DNA of 64,000 nucleotides from Levilinea sp. (GCA_029975215.1 JARKPO010000005.1:356021-420020); one strand, 5' to 3'. Shown: positions 41,108 to 50,149, counted from the first letter of the stretch. Notes: a model not told the origin generated them from the sequence alone. Numbers and translations: made by a program.

Positions 41108-42286
41108 TCAGGCCGCCTTTTTTCCAAAAACGACGGGCAGCAAGGGCAAGGCCAGCAGGTTGAAGGCGGCAAAAGCCAGAAAGGCCATCTGGAAGCCGAA
41201 GTTGTCCGAGAGGAAGCCGCTCAGCCCCAGGCCAATGCCCTGGCCAATGTTGGTCACAGCCATGAGGATGGAGAACATGGAGGCGGCGATTTGCGGCAGG
41301 GTAAAGCGCATGGCCAGGGCGAAGTAGAGAGTCTGGTAAGCTCCGTAGGCCAGTCCAAAAAAGGCCACCAGCACCCAGGCCAGAGCGGCGCTGGGGGTAA
41401 AGGCCAGCAGGACAATGGCCCCCAGGCCGACCGCCATGCAGATCAGCGCGGCGCGGCGGTGGCCCGCCCGACTGTATAACTGACCGCCGGTGACCCCGCC
41501 CAGCACCACCCCCAGGCCCCAAACGGTGGTCAAAAATCCGGCGGTGCTGAGGGAGATGTTGAAGGTGGCCTGCAGGAAGGGGTTCACCAACTGGTTGGCC
41601 CCGGCGATGATCAGGAAGAAGATCATCCCCAGGCCGGCCAGGGCCAGCACCGGGCCTTGTTGGAAGGCGCGGAAAGCGCCCCATTGGAACTGGCGATCCA
41701 CCGGCTTGGCTGCTTCGCGCACGCCCAGCACCAGCACCAGGGGCAGCAAAGTGAGCGCAGCCAGGCTCCAGAAGACCGCGTTCCAGGAGACATGTTGGGC
41801 CAGCAGCCCCACCAGCGAGGAGGTGACGATGACGCCCACCGCCCGCCCGCCGACCATGAAGCCCTGGATCAGGCCTTGCTCTGATTCGGGGGTGGTATCC
41901 AGCGCCAGACCGTCAGTGCAGGTGTCGTAGAGGGCCATGCCCATTTGCAGCACGAAGGCCAAGACCACAAAGCCCCAGTAATTTTGGGCAGGGTCAATCC
42001 ACGGGGCTATAACCAGGCAAAGGGTCTGCACCAACAGCCCCAGCAGGATGTAGGGTTTGCGGTGGCCCAAGCCCAAAAGGTTGACCCGGTCGCTGAGCAT
42101 GCCTAGAAAGATCTTAATCACAAAGGGAATCAGCGCGATGGTGGCGAAAATGGACACATCCGTCATGCTCAGCCCTTTGGAGAGGAAGTACAGGGCGTTG
42201 AGGGCGGTGAAATAGGCCAGGATGGTTCCTTGCGCAAAATACAGCAGCCCAAACATGGCGTAGCGGACGGTTTTGGAAGTGTGCAT
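41108..42286 (-). CDS. MFS transporter (BT1/AmpG-like)
   Basis: 392 aa, twelve predicted helices. Features: RYAMFGLLYFAQGTILAYFT, LGMLSDRVNLLGLGHRKPY (motif A variant), DTCTDGLALD, and a second-half repeat TVWGLGVVLGGVTGGQL. The DTCTDGLALD loop is seen in the AmpG/BT1 clade (muropeptide, folate or nucleoside carriers). ATG at 42286 has GGGAG nine bases upstream. First gene of the phosphatase-kinase-tpiA run by strand, but the substrate is unknown. Confidence 0.8.
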   Translation of the reverse strand: MHTSKTVRYAMFGLLYFAQGTILAYFTALNALYFLSKGLSMTDVSIFATIALIPFVIKIFLGMLSDRVNLLGLGHRKPYILLGLLVQTLCLVIAPWIDPAQNYWGFVVLAFVLQMGMALYDTCTDGLALDTTPESEQGLIQGFMVGGRAVGVIVTSSLVGLLAQHVSWNAVFWSLAALTLLPLVLVLGVREAAKPVDRQFQWGAFRAFQQGPVLALAGLGMIFFLIIAGANQLVNPFLQATFNISLSTAGFLTTVWGLGVVLGGVTGGQLYSRAGHRRAALICMAVGLGAIVLLAFTPSAALAWVLVAFFGLAYGAYQTLYFALAMRFTLPQIAASMFSILMAVTNIGQGIGLGLSGFLSDNFGFQMAFLAFAAFNLLALPLLPVVFGKKAA

Positions 42287-42417
42287 GAGGTGGGTCTCCC
42301 TGAAATGGGGTGAAATCAGCGCGGGCCAGGCTTGCACTGCTGTTGATTATACTGGCGGGCGCGATTTTTGACGGCCGAAATGGGGGGTGCGCTTTTATAA
42401 ATCAGACAAAAATCATC

Positions 42418-42423
42418 TATAAT
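42418..42423 (+). promoter_or_regulatory. -10 box of the MOSC gene
   Basis: TATAAT lies 39 bases before the ATG. The -35 region (TTATAA) is weak. Confidence 0.4.
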
Positions 42424-42462
42424 TTACCCGCGCGCATTTCAGCATTTTTGGGAGAAGAAGAC

Positions 42463-43008
42463 ATGAAGGTGGATCAGACAGCCCGTGTGGAACAGGTGTT
42501 GGCGGCCTCTCAGGCTGATTCGATTGCCGCGGAGGCTCAGGGCAGAATCGAAGTGACGCTGGAAGGCGTGGTGGGCGATAAGCATTACGGTTTTACCCGC
42601 CCCGCGGATGCGCGCACGCCCTGGTATCCGCGCGGAACGCCTATCCGCAACACCCGTCAGCTGTCCATCGTCTCGGTGGAGGAATTGGCAGAGGTGGCCA
42701 ACGCGCTGGGCATTCCCGCACTGCTGCCCGAATGGCTGGGGGCCAATCTGCTCATCTCTGGCCTGCCCAACCTGACCCAACTGGCGCCTGGCGCGCGCCT
42801 GTTTTTTCCCGGCGAGGCGGCGTTGGTGGTGGTGGGTGAAAATGCGCCTTGCCGCGTGGCGGGGGCAGAGGTGAACCGCCACTTCCCCGAGCGCACCGAT
42901 CTGACCGGCGCTTTCCCCAAGGCGGCCGTCCACCGGCGGGGGATCACCGCCTGGGTGGAGCGGGCCGGGTGGATTGCCGCCGGGGATGTTTTTCAGATTG
43001 GGCGCTGA
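42463..43008 (+). CDS. MOSC-domain protein
   Basis: 181 aa, a single MOSC beta-barrel: VVGDKHYGFTRPAD, VSVEELAEVANALGI, WLGANLLISGLP and the conserved Cys in VVGENAPCRVAG. MOSC domains carry or insert sulfur onto the molybdenum cofactor or act as N-hydroxylated-substrate reductases. The window also holds moaA, consistent with molybdoenzymes in this organism. ATG at 42463 follows GGAGAAG; the longer frame to 42310 is not supported. Confidence 0.88.
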   Translation: MKVDQTARVEQVLAASQADSIAAEAQGRIEVTLEGVVGDKHYGFTRPADARTPWYPRGTPIRNTRQLSIVSVEELAEVANALGIPALLPEWLGANLLISGLPNLTQLAPGARLFFPGEAALVVVGENAPCRVAGAEVNRHFPERTDLTGAFPKAAVHRRGITAWVERAGWIAAGDVFQIGR

Positions 43009-43021
43009 GGCGCGGATTGAC

Positions 43022-43792
43022 TTATTGCGCCGTCCAGCCGCCGTCCACCAGCAGCACCGTGCCGTTGACCATGCCGCCGGCGGGTGAGGCCAGGTAAATC
43101 ACCGCGGCGGCCACATCCGCGATGGTGCCCACATGACCAATGGGCAGCCGGTCCAGCACCCCGCGCAGATACTCGGGGTTATCCAGGCGTTCGGCAGTAC
43201 CAGGGGTGTAGATGAAGGTGGGGGCAACGGCATTGACGGTCACCCCGCGGGCAGCCCATTCCAGGGCCAGCACTTTGGTAAGCAGGTTGACGCCGCCTTT
43301 GGATGCGCTGTAGACGGCGTGTTCGCGGATGCCCACCACCCCAGCCTGAGAGGACATGTTGATAATGCGCCCGTGCCCCTGTGCCAGCATGACTCGCCCG
43401 GCGGCCTGAGCGCAGAAGAACAGCCCTTTCAGGTTGACGTCCATCATTTCATCCCATTCGGCTTCGGTGACCTCCTCGGCTTTTTGATTGGAGCCCAAGC
43501 CGGCGTTATTGACCAGCACGTCCAATTGGCCGAAATCGCGCTGAACGGCCTGCACTACGCTTTGGATCTGGGCCAGATTGCGAACATCCAGCACGTAGGG
43601 TTGGGCTTCGCCCCCCGCGGCGCGGATTTCGGCGGCCAGGCCTTCTAAAGCCGGCAGGCTGCGCGCGCATAGGGCCAGTTTGGCCCCAGCCCCCGCCAGC
43701 GCCTTGGCCAGGCCGTAGCCGATGCCCTGGCTGGCTCCAGTTAACATCACCACCTGGCCAGACAGGCTGAAATTGGGTTGAAATTCGCTCAT
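43022..43792 (-). CDS. Short-chain dehydrogenase/reductase (SDR, 3-oxoacyl-ACP reductase-like)
   Basis: 256 aa. Classical SDR: TGASQGIGYGLA (NAD(P) binding), NNAGLGS, Ser in NMSSQAG, YSASKGGVNLL (catalytic Tyr and Lys). C-terminal GGMVNGTVLLVDGGW is typical. An AGGAG ribosome site decides for the second of two adjacent ATGs. Gluconate dehydrogenase, sugar or acyl reductase activities are all possible; context gives no help. Confidence 0.9.
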   Translation of the reverse strand: MSEFQPNFSLSGQVVMLTGASQGIGYGLAKALAGAGAKLALCARSLPALEGLAAEIRAAGGEAQPYVLDVRNLAQIQSVVQAVQRDFGQLDVLVNNAGLGSNQKAEEVTEAEWDEMMDVNLKGLFFCAQAAGRVMLAQGHGRIINMSSQAGVVGIREHAVYSASKGGVNLLTKVLALEWAARGVTVNAVAPTFIYTPGTAERLDNPEYLRGVLDRLPIGHVGTIADVAAAVIYLASPAGGMVNGTVLLVDGGWTAQ

Positions 43793-43847
43793 CATAATCT
43801 CCTGTTGGACGGTGAAATCCTCTGCATTCATTGTACAGGCGAACCAT

Positions 43848-43884
43848 AAAAAAACAGGGCAGGGCTGCCTGCTCCCTGCCCCGT
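43848..43884 (-). terminator. Terminator of the Na+-decarboxylase operon
   Basis: On the minus strand a G-rich arm (CGGGGCAGGG) pairs with CCCTGCCCTG across a nine-base loop and is followed by a run of seven T. It closes the four-gene operon. Confidence 0.85.
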
Positions 43885-43908
43885 TGGGGGACTACGCCAG
43901 AAGAAAGT

Positions 43909-45027
43909 TTAGAGCATGCCGCTTACCAGGGCCAACAGCAGGCCGCCGGCGATGACCGAGCCGAGCTGCCCTGCGGTGTTGGAACCCATGGCGTGCATGA
44001 GGATGAAGTTGTTGTAATCTTCCTGCTGGGCCATCTGCGCAGAAAGCCGCCCGGCCATGGGGAAGGCGCTGATACCGCAGGCGCCAATCAGCGGGTTGAT
44101 CTTGCCGCGGGTGATGAAGCTCATCAGCTTACCAAACAGCAGACCAGCCACCGTATCCAGCACGAAGGCCAGCAGACCCAGCAGCAGCACCATGATAGTT
44201 TGCCATTTGATGAAGGAGGCGGCGGTCATGGTGGCGCCGATGGAGAGGCCCAGGAAGAGGGTGGTGACGTTGATCAGTTCATTCTGGGCGGTCTTGTTTA
44301 GACGCTCCACCACGCCGCTTTCGCGCAGCAGATTGCCCAGCATGAGCGTAGCAATGAGGGGGGCCGCATCGGGGGCCAGAATGCTGACGATGACGGTGAC
44401 CACCAGGGGGAAGGCGATGACAACCCGCTTGGAAACGGGCCGCGCGGTGTATTCCATGCGGATCAGGCGCTCTTTGCGGGTGGTCATCAGGCGCATGACG
44501 GGCGGCTGGATGATGGGAACCAGGCTCATGTAGGAATAGGCCGCCACGGCGATGGCCCCCAGCATTTCGGGAGCCAGTTTGCTGGCCACGAAGATGGCGG
44601 TGGGGCCGTCAATGGCGCCGATGACGCCAATGGAGGCCGCCTGATTGAGGGGGAAGCCCAGCAGGGTGGCCAGAATCAGCGTACCGTAAATGCCGAATTG
44701 TCCGGCAGCGCCCAACAGCACCATGTGGGGCATGGCCAGCAGCGGGCGGAAATCAATCATGGCGCCCACACCGATGAAGATCAGCAGGGGGAAAAGCTCG
44801 GTTTTGATGCCGGCATCGTAAATCACCTTCATCATGCCGGATTCAACCGACATCCCCAGGTTAGCCAATATGCAGCCGAAGCCAATCGGCAGCAGCAGCA
44901 CGGGTTCGTATTCTTTCACCACGGCCAGGGCGATCAGGATCAGCCCGACGACGATCATGACCGCGTTACCCCAGGTGAAAGAAGTGACGCCGCGCGAGAT
45001 ATCTTGCAGCAGTTGGGTAAAGTCCAT
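43909..45027 (-). CDS. mmdB: Na+-translocating decarboxylase beta subunit (MmdB/OadB/GcdB family)
   Basis: 372 aa, about nine predicted helices. It removes the carboxyl group from carboxybiotin and pumps Na+ out. Conserved sequences: GVGAMIDFRPLLAMPHM, GAIDGPTAIFVASKLAPE (with the coupling Asp) and GACGISAFPMAGRLSA. Last gene of the operon, 11 bases after the biotin carrier. Which acyl-CoA is used is decided by the alpha subunit, not by this protein. Confidence 0.94.
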   Translation of the reverse strand: MDFTQLLQDISRGVTSFTWGNAVMIVVGLILIALAVVKEYEPVLLLPIGFGCILANLGMSVESGMMKVIYDAGIKTELFPLLIFIGVGAMIDFRPLLAMPHMVLLGAAGQFGIYGTLILATLLGFPLNQAASIGVIGAIDGPTAIFVASKLAPEMLGAIAVAAYSYMSLVPIIQPPVMRLMTTRKERLIRMEYTARPVSKRVVIAFPLVVTVIVSILAPDAAPLIATLMLGNLLRESGVVERLNKTAQNELINVTTLFLGLSIGATMTAASFIKWQTIMVLLLGLLAFVLDTVAGLLFGKLMSFITRGKINPLIGACGISAFPMAGRLSAQMAQQEDYNNFILMHAMGSNTAGQLGSVIAGGLLLALVSGML

Positions 45028-45038
45028 CAGACCGCCCC

Positions 45039-45473
45039 TTAATCCGCAAATTCCATCAATACCTGACCATGCCGCACGGCCTCGCCGGAGGAGACGAGCA
45101 CGTTGGCAATTTTTCCATCGCGGTTGGCGCGGATGGCGTTCTTCATTTTCATCGCTTCCAGCATGCAGAGTTCCTGGCCGGTCTTGACCGTGTCGCCGGC
45201 CTTGACCGCCACGGAGAGGATCACGCCGGGGATGGGGGCCTGGACGGCTTTGGATTTATCCACAGCCGGGCCGCTTGCGGCCGCCGCTGGGGCGGGGGCG
45301 GCAAGGGTGGGCTCGCAGCCGGGTTCCGCCGCGGCGGGGCTCAGCTCTGCGCTTTCCTCCGCGGGCCAAACTTCGAAGGTCTCGCCTTCGAGGGTGGCCA
45401 GGATGGGGCGGGCGTTCAGGTCGCCGACCTCGACATCATAGGTTTGTTCATCAATTTTGACACGAATTTTCAT
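45039..45473 (-). CDS. mmdC: Biotin carrier subunit of the Na+-translocating decarboxylase
   Basis: 144 aa. A C-terminal biotinyl domain (75-144) carries LEAMKMKN, with Lys109 as the biotinylation site. An Ala/Pro-rich hinge (45-75) allows the swinging arm to travel between subunits. The N-terminal 40 residues resemble the conserved leader of decarboxylase biotin proteins. ATGA overlap with the gamma-like gene. Confidence 0.93.
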   Translation of the reverse strand: MKIRVKIDEQTYDVEVGDLNARPILATLEGETFEVWPAEESAELSPAAAEPGCEPTLAAPAPAAAASGPAVDKSKAVQAPIPGVILSVAVKAGDTVKTGQELCMLEAMKMKNAIRANRDGKIANVLVSSGEAVRHGQVLMEFAD

Positions 45474-45832
45474 CGCTGATTTCCTCGAGATCGTCGGTTA
45501 TAAGATTGCATCTGCTGGGTCAGCTGGCCAGCGCGCAGAACGGCTTGCCAGGCGCTTAACCCGCTGGCGGGGGCAGCCGGACTTGCGGCGCGCTGGCGCA
45601 GGGCCAGGGCCACAGACACCGCCAGGGCCGCTGCGCGCGCTTTGCGCGGGTCGGTCAGCGCGGGGGGTTCATCGGCAGCTTCAAGTGCCGCGCCTTCTTC
45701 CGCAGCCTCTTCCCGGTCCGCACCCAGGCGCACCATCAATTCCATCAGCCCCCACAGCGCCAGGATGGCCAGAAACACCAGGCCCATACCGATGGCGGTG
45801 ATTAACAGGGCGTTGATCAGCGCAGGTCCCAT
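45470..45832 (-). CDS. mmdD: Na+-decarboxylase gamma/delta small subunit (OadG family)
   Basis: 120 aa. One N-terminal membrane helix (ALLITAIGMGLVFLAILAL) followed by an Ala/Glu-rich cytoplasmic tail; such subunits hold the complex together. The ATG at 45832 is chosen over TTG and GTG just upstream because AAAGGAG is eight bases away. Seven-base context with the alpha gene confirms the operon position. Confidence 0.8.
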   Translation of the reverse strand: MGPALINALLITAIGMGLVFLAILALWGLMELMVRLGADREEAAEEGAALEAADEPPALTDPRKARAAALAVSVALALRQRAASPAAPASGLSAWQAVLRAGQLTQQMQSYNRRSRGNQR

Positions 45833-45844
45833 CACCAATCTCCT

Positions 45845-47398
45845 TTATACCGGCATGTTGCCGTGTTTGCGCGGCTGGGGCTGAACCACCTTAGTGCGCA
45901 GGGCTTGCAGCGCGGCGATGACCAGGGGGCGGGTTTCGCGCGGCTCGATGACATCATCAATGTAACCGGCTTTGGCAGAAGCGTAGGGGTTCAGGAAGCT
46001 CTTGCGGTATTCATCCGTCAGGCGGGTGCGTTCGGCGGCGGGGTCGGCAGCGGCATCGATCTGCTTGCGGTAGAGGATGTTGGCAGCCCCTTCGGGCCCC
46101 ATGACGGCGATCTCGGCGGAAGGCCAGGCGTAGTTGACGTCACAGCCCATGTATTTGCTGCTCATCACCACATACGCGCCGCCGTAGGCCTTGCGGGTGA
46201 CGATGCTCACCTTGGGCACGCTGGCGACCGAATAGGCATACAGCACTTTGGCGCCGTGGCGGATGATGCCGCGGTGTTCCTGATCCACGCCCGGCAGGAA
46301 GCCCGGCGAATCCACAAAGGTGACCAGGGGGATGTTGAAGGCGTCGCACATGTGCACGAAGCGTGAAATTTTATCGGCAGCGTCAATGTCAATCACACCG
46401 GCCATCACGCTGGGTTCCTGGGCCACAATGCCCACGGGCATGCCGCCCATGCGTGCCAGGCCGGTGATGGCATTGCAAGCGAAGGTTTTCTGCGTTTCCA
46501 AGAAGGAGCCGCGGTCTACCACACGGTTGATGACTTCGTGCATGCTGTAGGCCAGGCCAGGATCCAGGGGCACAATCTCATTGAGAGCAGGATCCATGCG
46601 TTGGGGGTCGTCCTGACTGTCTTGAGCGGGGGGATTTTCGATGTAATTGGCGGGGAAGTAGCCCAGGGCTTTGCGGCACAGGGCCAGGGCTTCCTGTTCG
46701 CTGGAAGCCATCAAATGGCAGGTTCCGCTGACGCCCAGGTGAACGGCGGCGCCGCCCAGGCCTTCGAAATCAATGATCTCGCCGGTGACGGACTTAATCA
46801 CTTCAGGACCGGTGAGGAACATGTAAGACTGCTGATCCACCATGATGATCAAATCGGTGACGGCGGGGGAATAAGCCGCGCCGCCGGCGCAAGGCCCCAG
46901 CACCAGGCTGATTTGGGGCACAACGCCGGAATAGAGGGCGTTGCGGCGGAAGATTTCGGCGTAGCCGCCCAGGCTGTGAACGCCCTCCTGGATGCGCGCG
47001 CCGCCTGAATCAATCAGGCCGATGATGGGGGCGCCGCTGGCCACGGCCAGGTCCATCACGCGGCAGATCTTGCGGCTCTGCATTTCGCCCAGGGCCCCGC
47101 CGTTGACGGTGAAATCCTGCGCGTAGGTGTACACCGTACGGCCTTCGATCATGCCGTAGCCGGTGACAACGCCGTCGCCCAGAAATTTTTCATCGTTGAT
47201 GCCCAGTTCGTCCGCCTGCTGCACGACGAAGGGTTCCAATTCGTGGAAAGTACCGGGGTCCAGGAGCAGTTCCAGGCGCTCCCGCGCGGTCAGCTTGCCT
47301 TTGGCATGCTGCTTTTCAATCCGGCTCTTCCCGCCGCCCTGACGGGCTTTTTCCCGCATAGCGCGCAGTTCAAGGATTCGGGGATCTTCTTCTGGCAT
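45845..47398 (-). CDS. mmdA: Acyl-CoA carboxyltransferase alpha subunit of Na+-decarboxylase (methylmalonyl-CoA decarboxylase type)
   Basis: 517 aa. The two crotonase-like halves are complete: KQHAKGKLTARERLELLLD, MDLAVASGAPIIGLIDSGGA, GPCAGGAAYSPAVTDLIIM (oxyanion site), and TFVDSPGFLPGVDQEHRGII, then KAYGGAYVVMSSKYMG. Length and sequence match propionyl/methylmalonyl-CoA carboxyltransferases. With the D, C and B subunits next to it the enzyme should decarboxylate methylmalonyl-CoA (or glutaconyl-CoA) and export Na+. GAGGA precedes the ATG. Glutaconyl-CoA as substrate cannot be excluded. Confidence 0.92.
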   Translation of the reverse strand: MPEEDPRILELRAMREKARQGGGKSRIEKQHAKGKLTARERLELLLDPGTFHELEPFVVQQADELGINDEKFLGDGVVTGYGMIEGRTVYTYAQDFTVNGGALGEMQSRKICRVMDLAVASGAPIIGLIDSGGARIQEGVHSLGGYAEIFRRNALYSGVVPQISLVLGPCAGGAAYSPAVTDLIIMVDQQSYMFLTGPEVIKSVTGEIIDFEGLGGAAVHLGVSGTCHLMASSEQEALALCRKALGYFPANYIENPPAQDSQDDPQRMDPALNEIVPLDPGLAYSMHEVINRVVDRGSFLETQKTFACNAITGLARMGGMPVGIVAQEPSVMAGVIDIDAADKISRFVHMCDAFNIPLVTFVDSPGFLPGVDQEHRGIIRHGAKVLYAYSVASVPKVSIVTRKAYGGAYVVMSSKYMGCDVNYAWPSAEIAVMGPEGAANILYRKQIDAAADPAAERTRLTDEYRKSFLNPYASAKAGYIDDVIEPRETRPLVIAALQALRTKVVQPQPRKHGNMPV

Positions 47399-47599
47399 AA
47401 GAATTCCTCATGAGAAATGGATTAGATCGGATCGGAGGGTCACAAAAATACACCCCCCAGGGGGGATCCGCCCGCAATCATTGTATCAATCCAGAGGGTC
47501 ATTTCATTAAGAGTAAAGCACTCAATTTGCCTGATATTAATCCTGAGTTGAATCGTAATAAAATGGCCTGGCGCGGCTGCAGCGAGCCTCAGGTTAAGT

Positions 47600-47605
47600 T
47601 ACAAT
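47600..47605 (+). promoter_or_regulatory. -10 box of the SGNH gene, seven bases from its GTG start
   Basis: TACAAT precedes the GTG by seven bases with no ribosome site, implying a leaderless transcript. The 214-base gap to mmdA also holds a C6-AG-G6 palindrome near 47454 and no gene. Confidence 0.45.
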
Positions 47606-47612
47606 AGCGCTT

Positions 47613-48674
47613 GTGACGCACGAAATTCCCACCCTCCCGCGGGTATCCCGTGCACCGCGCACGAAAACTGTGCGGCGCTGGCTGCTCTTTGCGGCGGCGG
47701 CTGGCATGGGCGTTTGCCTGGGCCTGCAAATTTTGTTGGTTGGTGCGGGTTTCATCGCGCCCTGGTCAGCGGCCGCCTGGCTGGCCCCCACCCCCACGGT
47801 CACGCTTACCCCTTCGCCCCTGACCAGCCTCACAGCCTTGCCCAGCCGCACCCCTCTGCCGCGCCCAACCGAGACGCCAGCCCCTACCTATACCTCGCTG
47901 CCCACGTCCACGCCGGATTCCAGCGGCTGGCGCGAATGGCCGGTGATCCCGACGGCCAACGCGCATGTTGCGCAGATCTTCGCCTTGGGTCAGCAGCGCG
48001 GGGCTAATCCGCGCGCGTTTTCCAAGGTGGGCGACAGCAACAGCACCATGCCGTTTTTCCTGGCCTGTTTTGACCAGGGGCCGCGAGGGTATAACCTGGG
48101 GGCTTACACCGATTTGCAGCCGGCCATCGAGCATTTCGCCGGGTCGTTTGCGCGCACCAGCCGTGTGGCGCGCAACGGGCTGACCGCCACGGGGGCGCTT
48201 TCGCTGGACTGGGGGCAGGACGGGGCCTGTTTGGAAAACGAATCCGCACTGGCCTGCGAATACCGCCTGTACCGTCCCAGCTACGCCTTTGTGGCCCTGG
48301 GGACCAACGATGTGAATGAAGGTCCGGTGCTGTTTGAACAGAGCATGCGCCGCATTTTAGAATTCACCCTGGAACAGGGGATTGTGCCCATTGTGGCCAC
48401 CAAGGCGGACAACCTGGAAGGGGACGAGAGCTTTAACGGCATTATCGCCCGCCTGGCGGTGGAATACGATCTGCCGGTGTGGAATTTGTGGCGGGCCACG
48501 CGCGGCCTGCCGGGCTTTGGGCTGCGCGAGGATGGGGCGCATTTCACCTATTCCCCCACTACCGGCGGGCTGTGCCAGTTTGACCGCTGGCAGCTGCCCG
48601 AATACGGCTGGCCAAACCGCAACCTGACGGCTCTGCAGGCCCTGGACGCGGTGTGGCGCATGAGCGCGCCCTGA
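47613..48674 (+). CDS. Membrane-anchored SGNH/GDSL-like hydrolase
   Basis: 353 aa, GTG start. A short N-terminal tail precedes one helix (WLLFAAAAGMGVCLGLQIL) and a Thr/Pro-rich linker (60-105). The catalytic domain shows block I KVGDSNSTM (Ser nucleophile), the Asn block LGTNDVNEG and the Asp/His block EDGAHFTY near 305. It should hydrolyse ester bonds of a cell-surface or extracellular substrate, such as acetylated glycan. Three Cys in the domain may form disulfides. The exact substrate is unknown. Confidence 0.8.
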   Translation: MTHEIPTLPRVSRAPRTKTVRRWLLFAAAAGMGVCLGLQILLVGAGFIAPWSAAAWLAPTPTVTLTPSPLTSLTALPSRTPLPRPTETPAPTYTSLPTSTPDSSGWREWPVIPTANAHVAQIFALGQQRGANPRAFSKVGDSNSTMPFFLACFDQGPRGYNLGAYTDLQPAIEHFAGSFARTSRVARNGLTATGALSLDWGQDGACLENESALACEYRLYRPSYAFVALGTNDVNEGPVLFEQSMRRILEFTLEQGIVPIVATKADNLEGDESFNGIIARLAVEYDLPVWNLWRATRGLPGFGLREDGAHFTYSPTTGGLCQFDRWQLPEYGWPNRNLTALQALDAVWRMSAP

Positions 48675-48712
48675 GGGGCGTTACCCTACGCTGAACGCAA
48701 CAATTTTGAAAG

Positions 48713-48740
48713 TTGAATTTGGCGCCGAAATGAGTACAAT
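48713..48740 (+). promoter_or_regulatory. Promoter of the DUF3048 lipoprotein gene
   Basis: TTGAAT (48713-48718), a 16-base spacer and TACAAT (48735-48740) lie 60 bases before the ATG. Confidence 0.6.
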
Positions 48741-48800
48741 GGCTTTAAAGGGATTCCCAGGCAAGGTGTCCCCACGTTTTTGGTATGGATGGGAGTGGGT

Positions 48801-50081
48801 ATGCGTAAGGCAGTCTATTTAATTTTGGCGTTGAGTTTATTGGTCAGCGGATGCAGCCTGCAGCGCACGGGGTTATCTGCGGCGCCGATCCCGGTACAGG
48901 CACAGGCCCTTGCGGGGGATTTGTCCGCCGCCCCCACGGTCACGGCCGCGCCCCCGAAAGCCGCACCCACCACCACGCCTACGTCAGTTGCTGCTGAGTC
49001 CAAAAAGGACTCCGGCGTGGATGTTGGCCCAGATACTTTTCCAGCGGGGGTCAATCCACTCACCGGTCTGCCGGTGAAAGACCCCGATGCGCTCAAGATC
49101 CCGCCAGCGTTGGTTTCGATCACCAATTTTCCGCCCTCGGCGCGCCCGCAGGCCGGGTTGTCCTTCAGTCCGGTGGTGTATGAAATGTACATCGGCGAAG
49201 GCACTTCGCGTTTCCTGGCGGTGTTTTACGGTGATTACCCCACCCTGTCGGATGCAAAAGATAAAGATCAATCCAAGAATCCCGCGGTGGGGCCGGTGCG
49301 CTCTGGGCGCAAGCCTTATGAGGCCCTGCGCAAGCTGTACAACGGTTTTTTGGTCATGGCTTCGGCGGCGGAGAAAATTGCCCGCCAGTTGAATTACGTC
49401 ACCAATGTGTTTGGCAGCGACAGCGATGATATCAACAGCGCGATGGTGGATGTGACCCGCCTGGAAGAGGTAGCCCGCGCCGAGCAAAAGCGCCTGGGCG
49501 ATACCCAACTGAGCGGGCAGCGCTTTGCCACCACGCCGCCGGAGGGCGGCAAGACCGGCACGGTGCTGTGGCTGCCGTGGAGCTTCCTGAACCAGGTCTT
49601 TTGGCGCTACGATGAGAAAACCGGCGGCTACCACCGCTGGCAGGACAACGCCGACGGCAGCACCTTTACCGAGATGACCGACCGCCTGACCGGTGAGCCG
49701 CTGAGCTTTGAAAACGTGGTGGTGCTGTTTGCCGATCACCACGCCGAGGCTGAGACGGTGATTGACATAGATTTCCTGTACATCACCAAGATGCCGGCGG
49801 TGGTCTTCCGCGACGGGCAGATGTATGAGGTATTTTGGAGTACGCGCAACGAAACCTACGAAAAGACCACCGGCAAAATTCGCCCGATCCGCTTTGTGGA
49901 CGCTCAGGGAAATCCCTTTCCTTTGAAACCTGGGCAAACTTGGGTTATGGTAATTGGACGCGGAATTCAGTATAATGAAACTGTTGATTCAACAGCATAT
50001 TTTGACCTGAAAAAGAAAACCCAACCCGGCTCCGGCATCTGGACTTTTCACTATTATGCCCCGCCGGTGGAGACACCCTAA
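48801..50081 (+). CDS. DUF3048 (YerB-like) lipoprotein
   Basis: 426 aa. Signal with lipobox LLVSGC, then an Ala/Pro/Thr linker. DUF3048 begins at NPLTGLPVKDPDALKIPPAL and continues with RPQAGLSFSPVVYEMYIGEGTSRFLAVFY and GPVRSGRKPYEALRKLY; the C-terminal part (PFPLKPGQTWVMVIG) fits the second YerB domain. YerB relatives are envelope proteins linked to spore or cell-wall functions, but no biochemical role is established. ATG at 48801 follows GGGAG. Single-gene unit with terminator. Confidence 0.9.
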   Translation: MRKAVYLILALSLLVSGCSLQRTGLSAAPIPVQAQALAGDLSAAPTVTAAPPKAAPTTTPTSVAAESKKDSGVDVGPDTFPAGVNPLTGLPVKDPDALKIPPALVSITNFPPSARPQAGLSFSPVVYEMYIGEGTSRFLAVFYGDYPTLSDAKDKDQSKNPAVGPVRSGRKPYEALRKLYNGFLVMASAAEKIARQLNYVTNVFGSDSDDINSAMVDVTRLEEVARAEQKRLGDTQLSGQRFATTPPEGGKTGTVLWLPWSFLNQVFWRYDEKTGGYHRWQDNADGSTFTEMTDRLTGEPLSFENVVVLFADHHAEAETVIDIDFLYITKMPAVVFRDGQMYEVFWSTRNETYEKTTGKIRPIRFVDAQGNPFPLKPGQTWVMVIGRGIQYNETVDSTAYFDLKKKTQPGSGIWTFHYYAPPVETP

Positions 50082-50102
50082 ACCTCTCTTTGCCCACTTC
50101 CC

Positions 50103-50149
50103 AAGGCAGCAGCGGATCTCCCCTCCCTCCCGCTGCTGCCTTCTTTTTT
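50103..50149 (+). terminator. Terminator of the DUF3048 gene
   Basis: A perfect 13-bp stem (50103-50115 with 50130-50142), 14-base loop, then CTTTTTTG. Confidence 0.85.

Noticed and set aside
47450..47470. C6-AG-G6 palindrome upstream of mmdA as a terminator
   Set aside because: The two-base loop is too small for a stable hairpin and no T-tract follows; it may be incidental.
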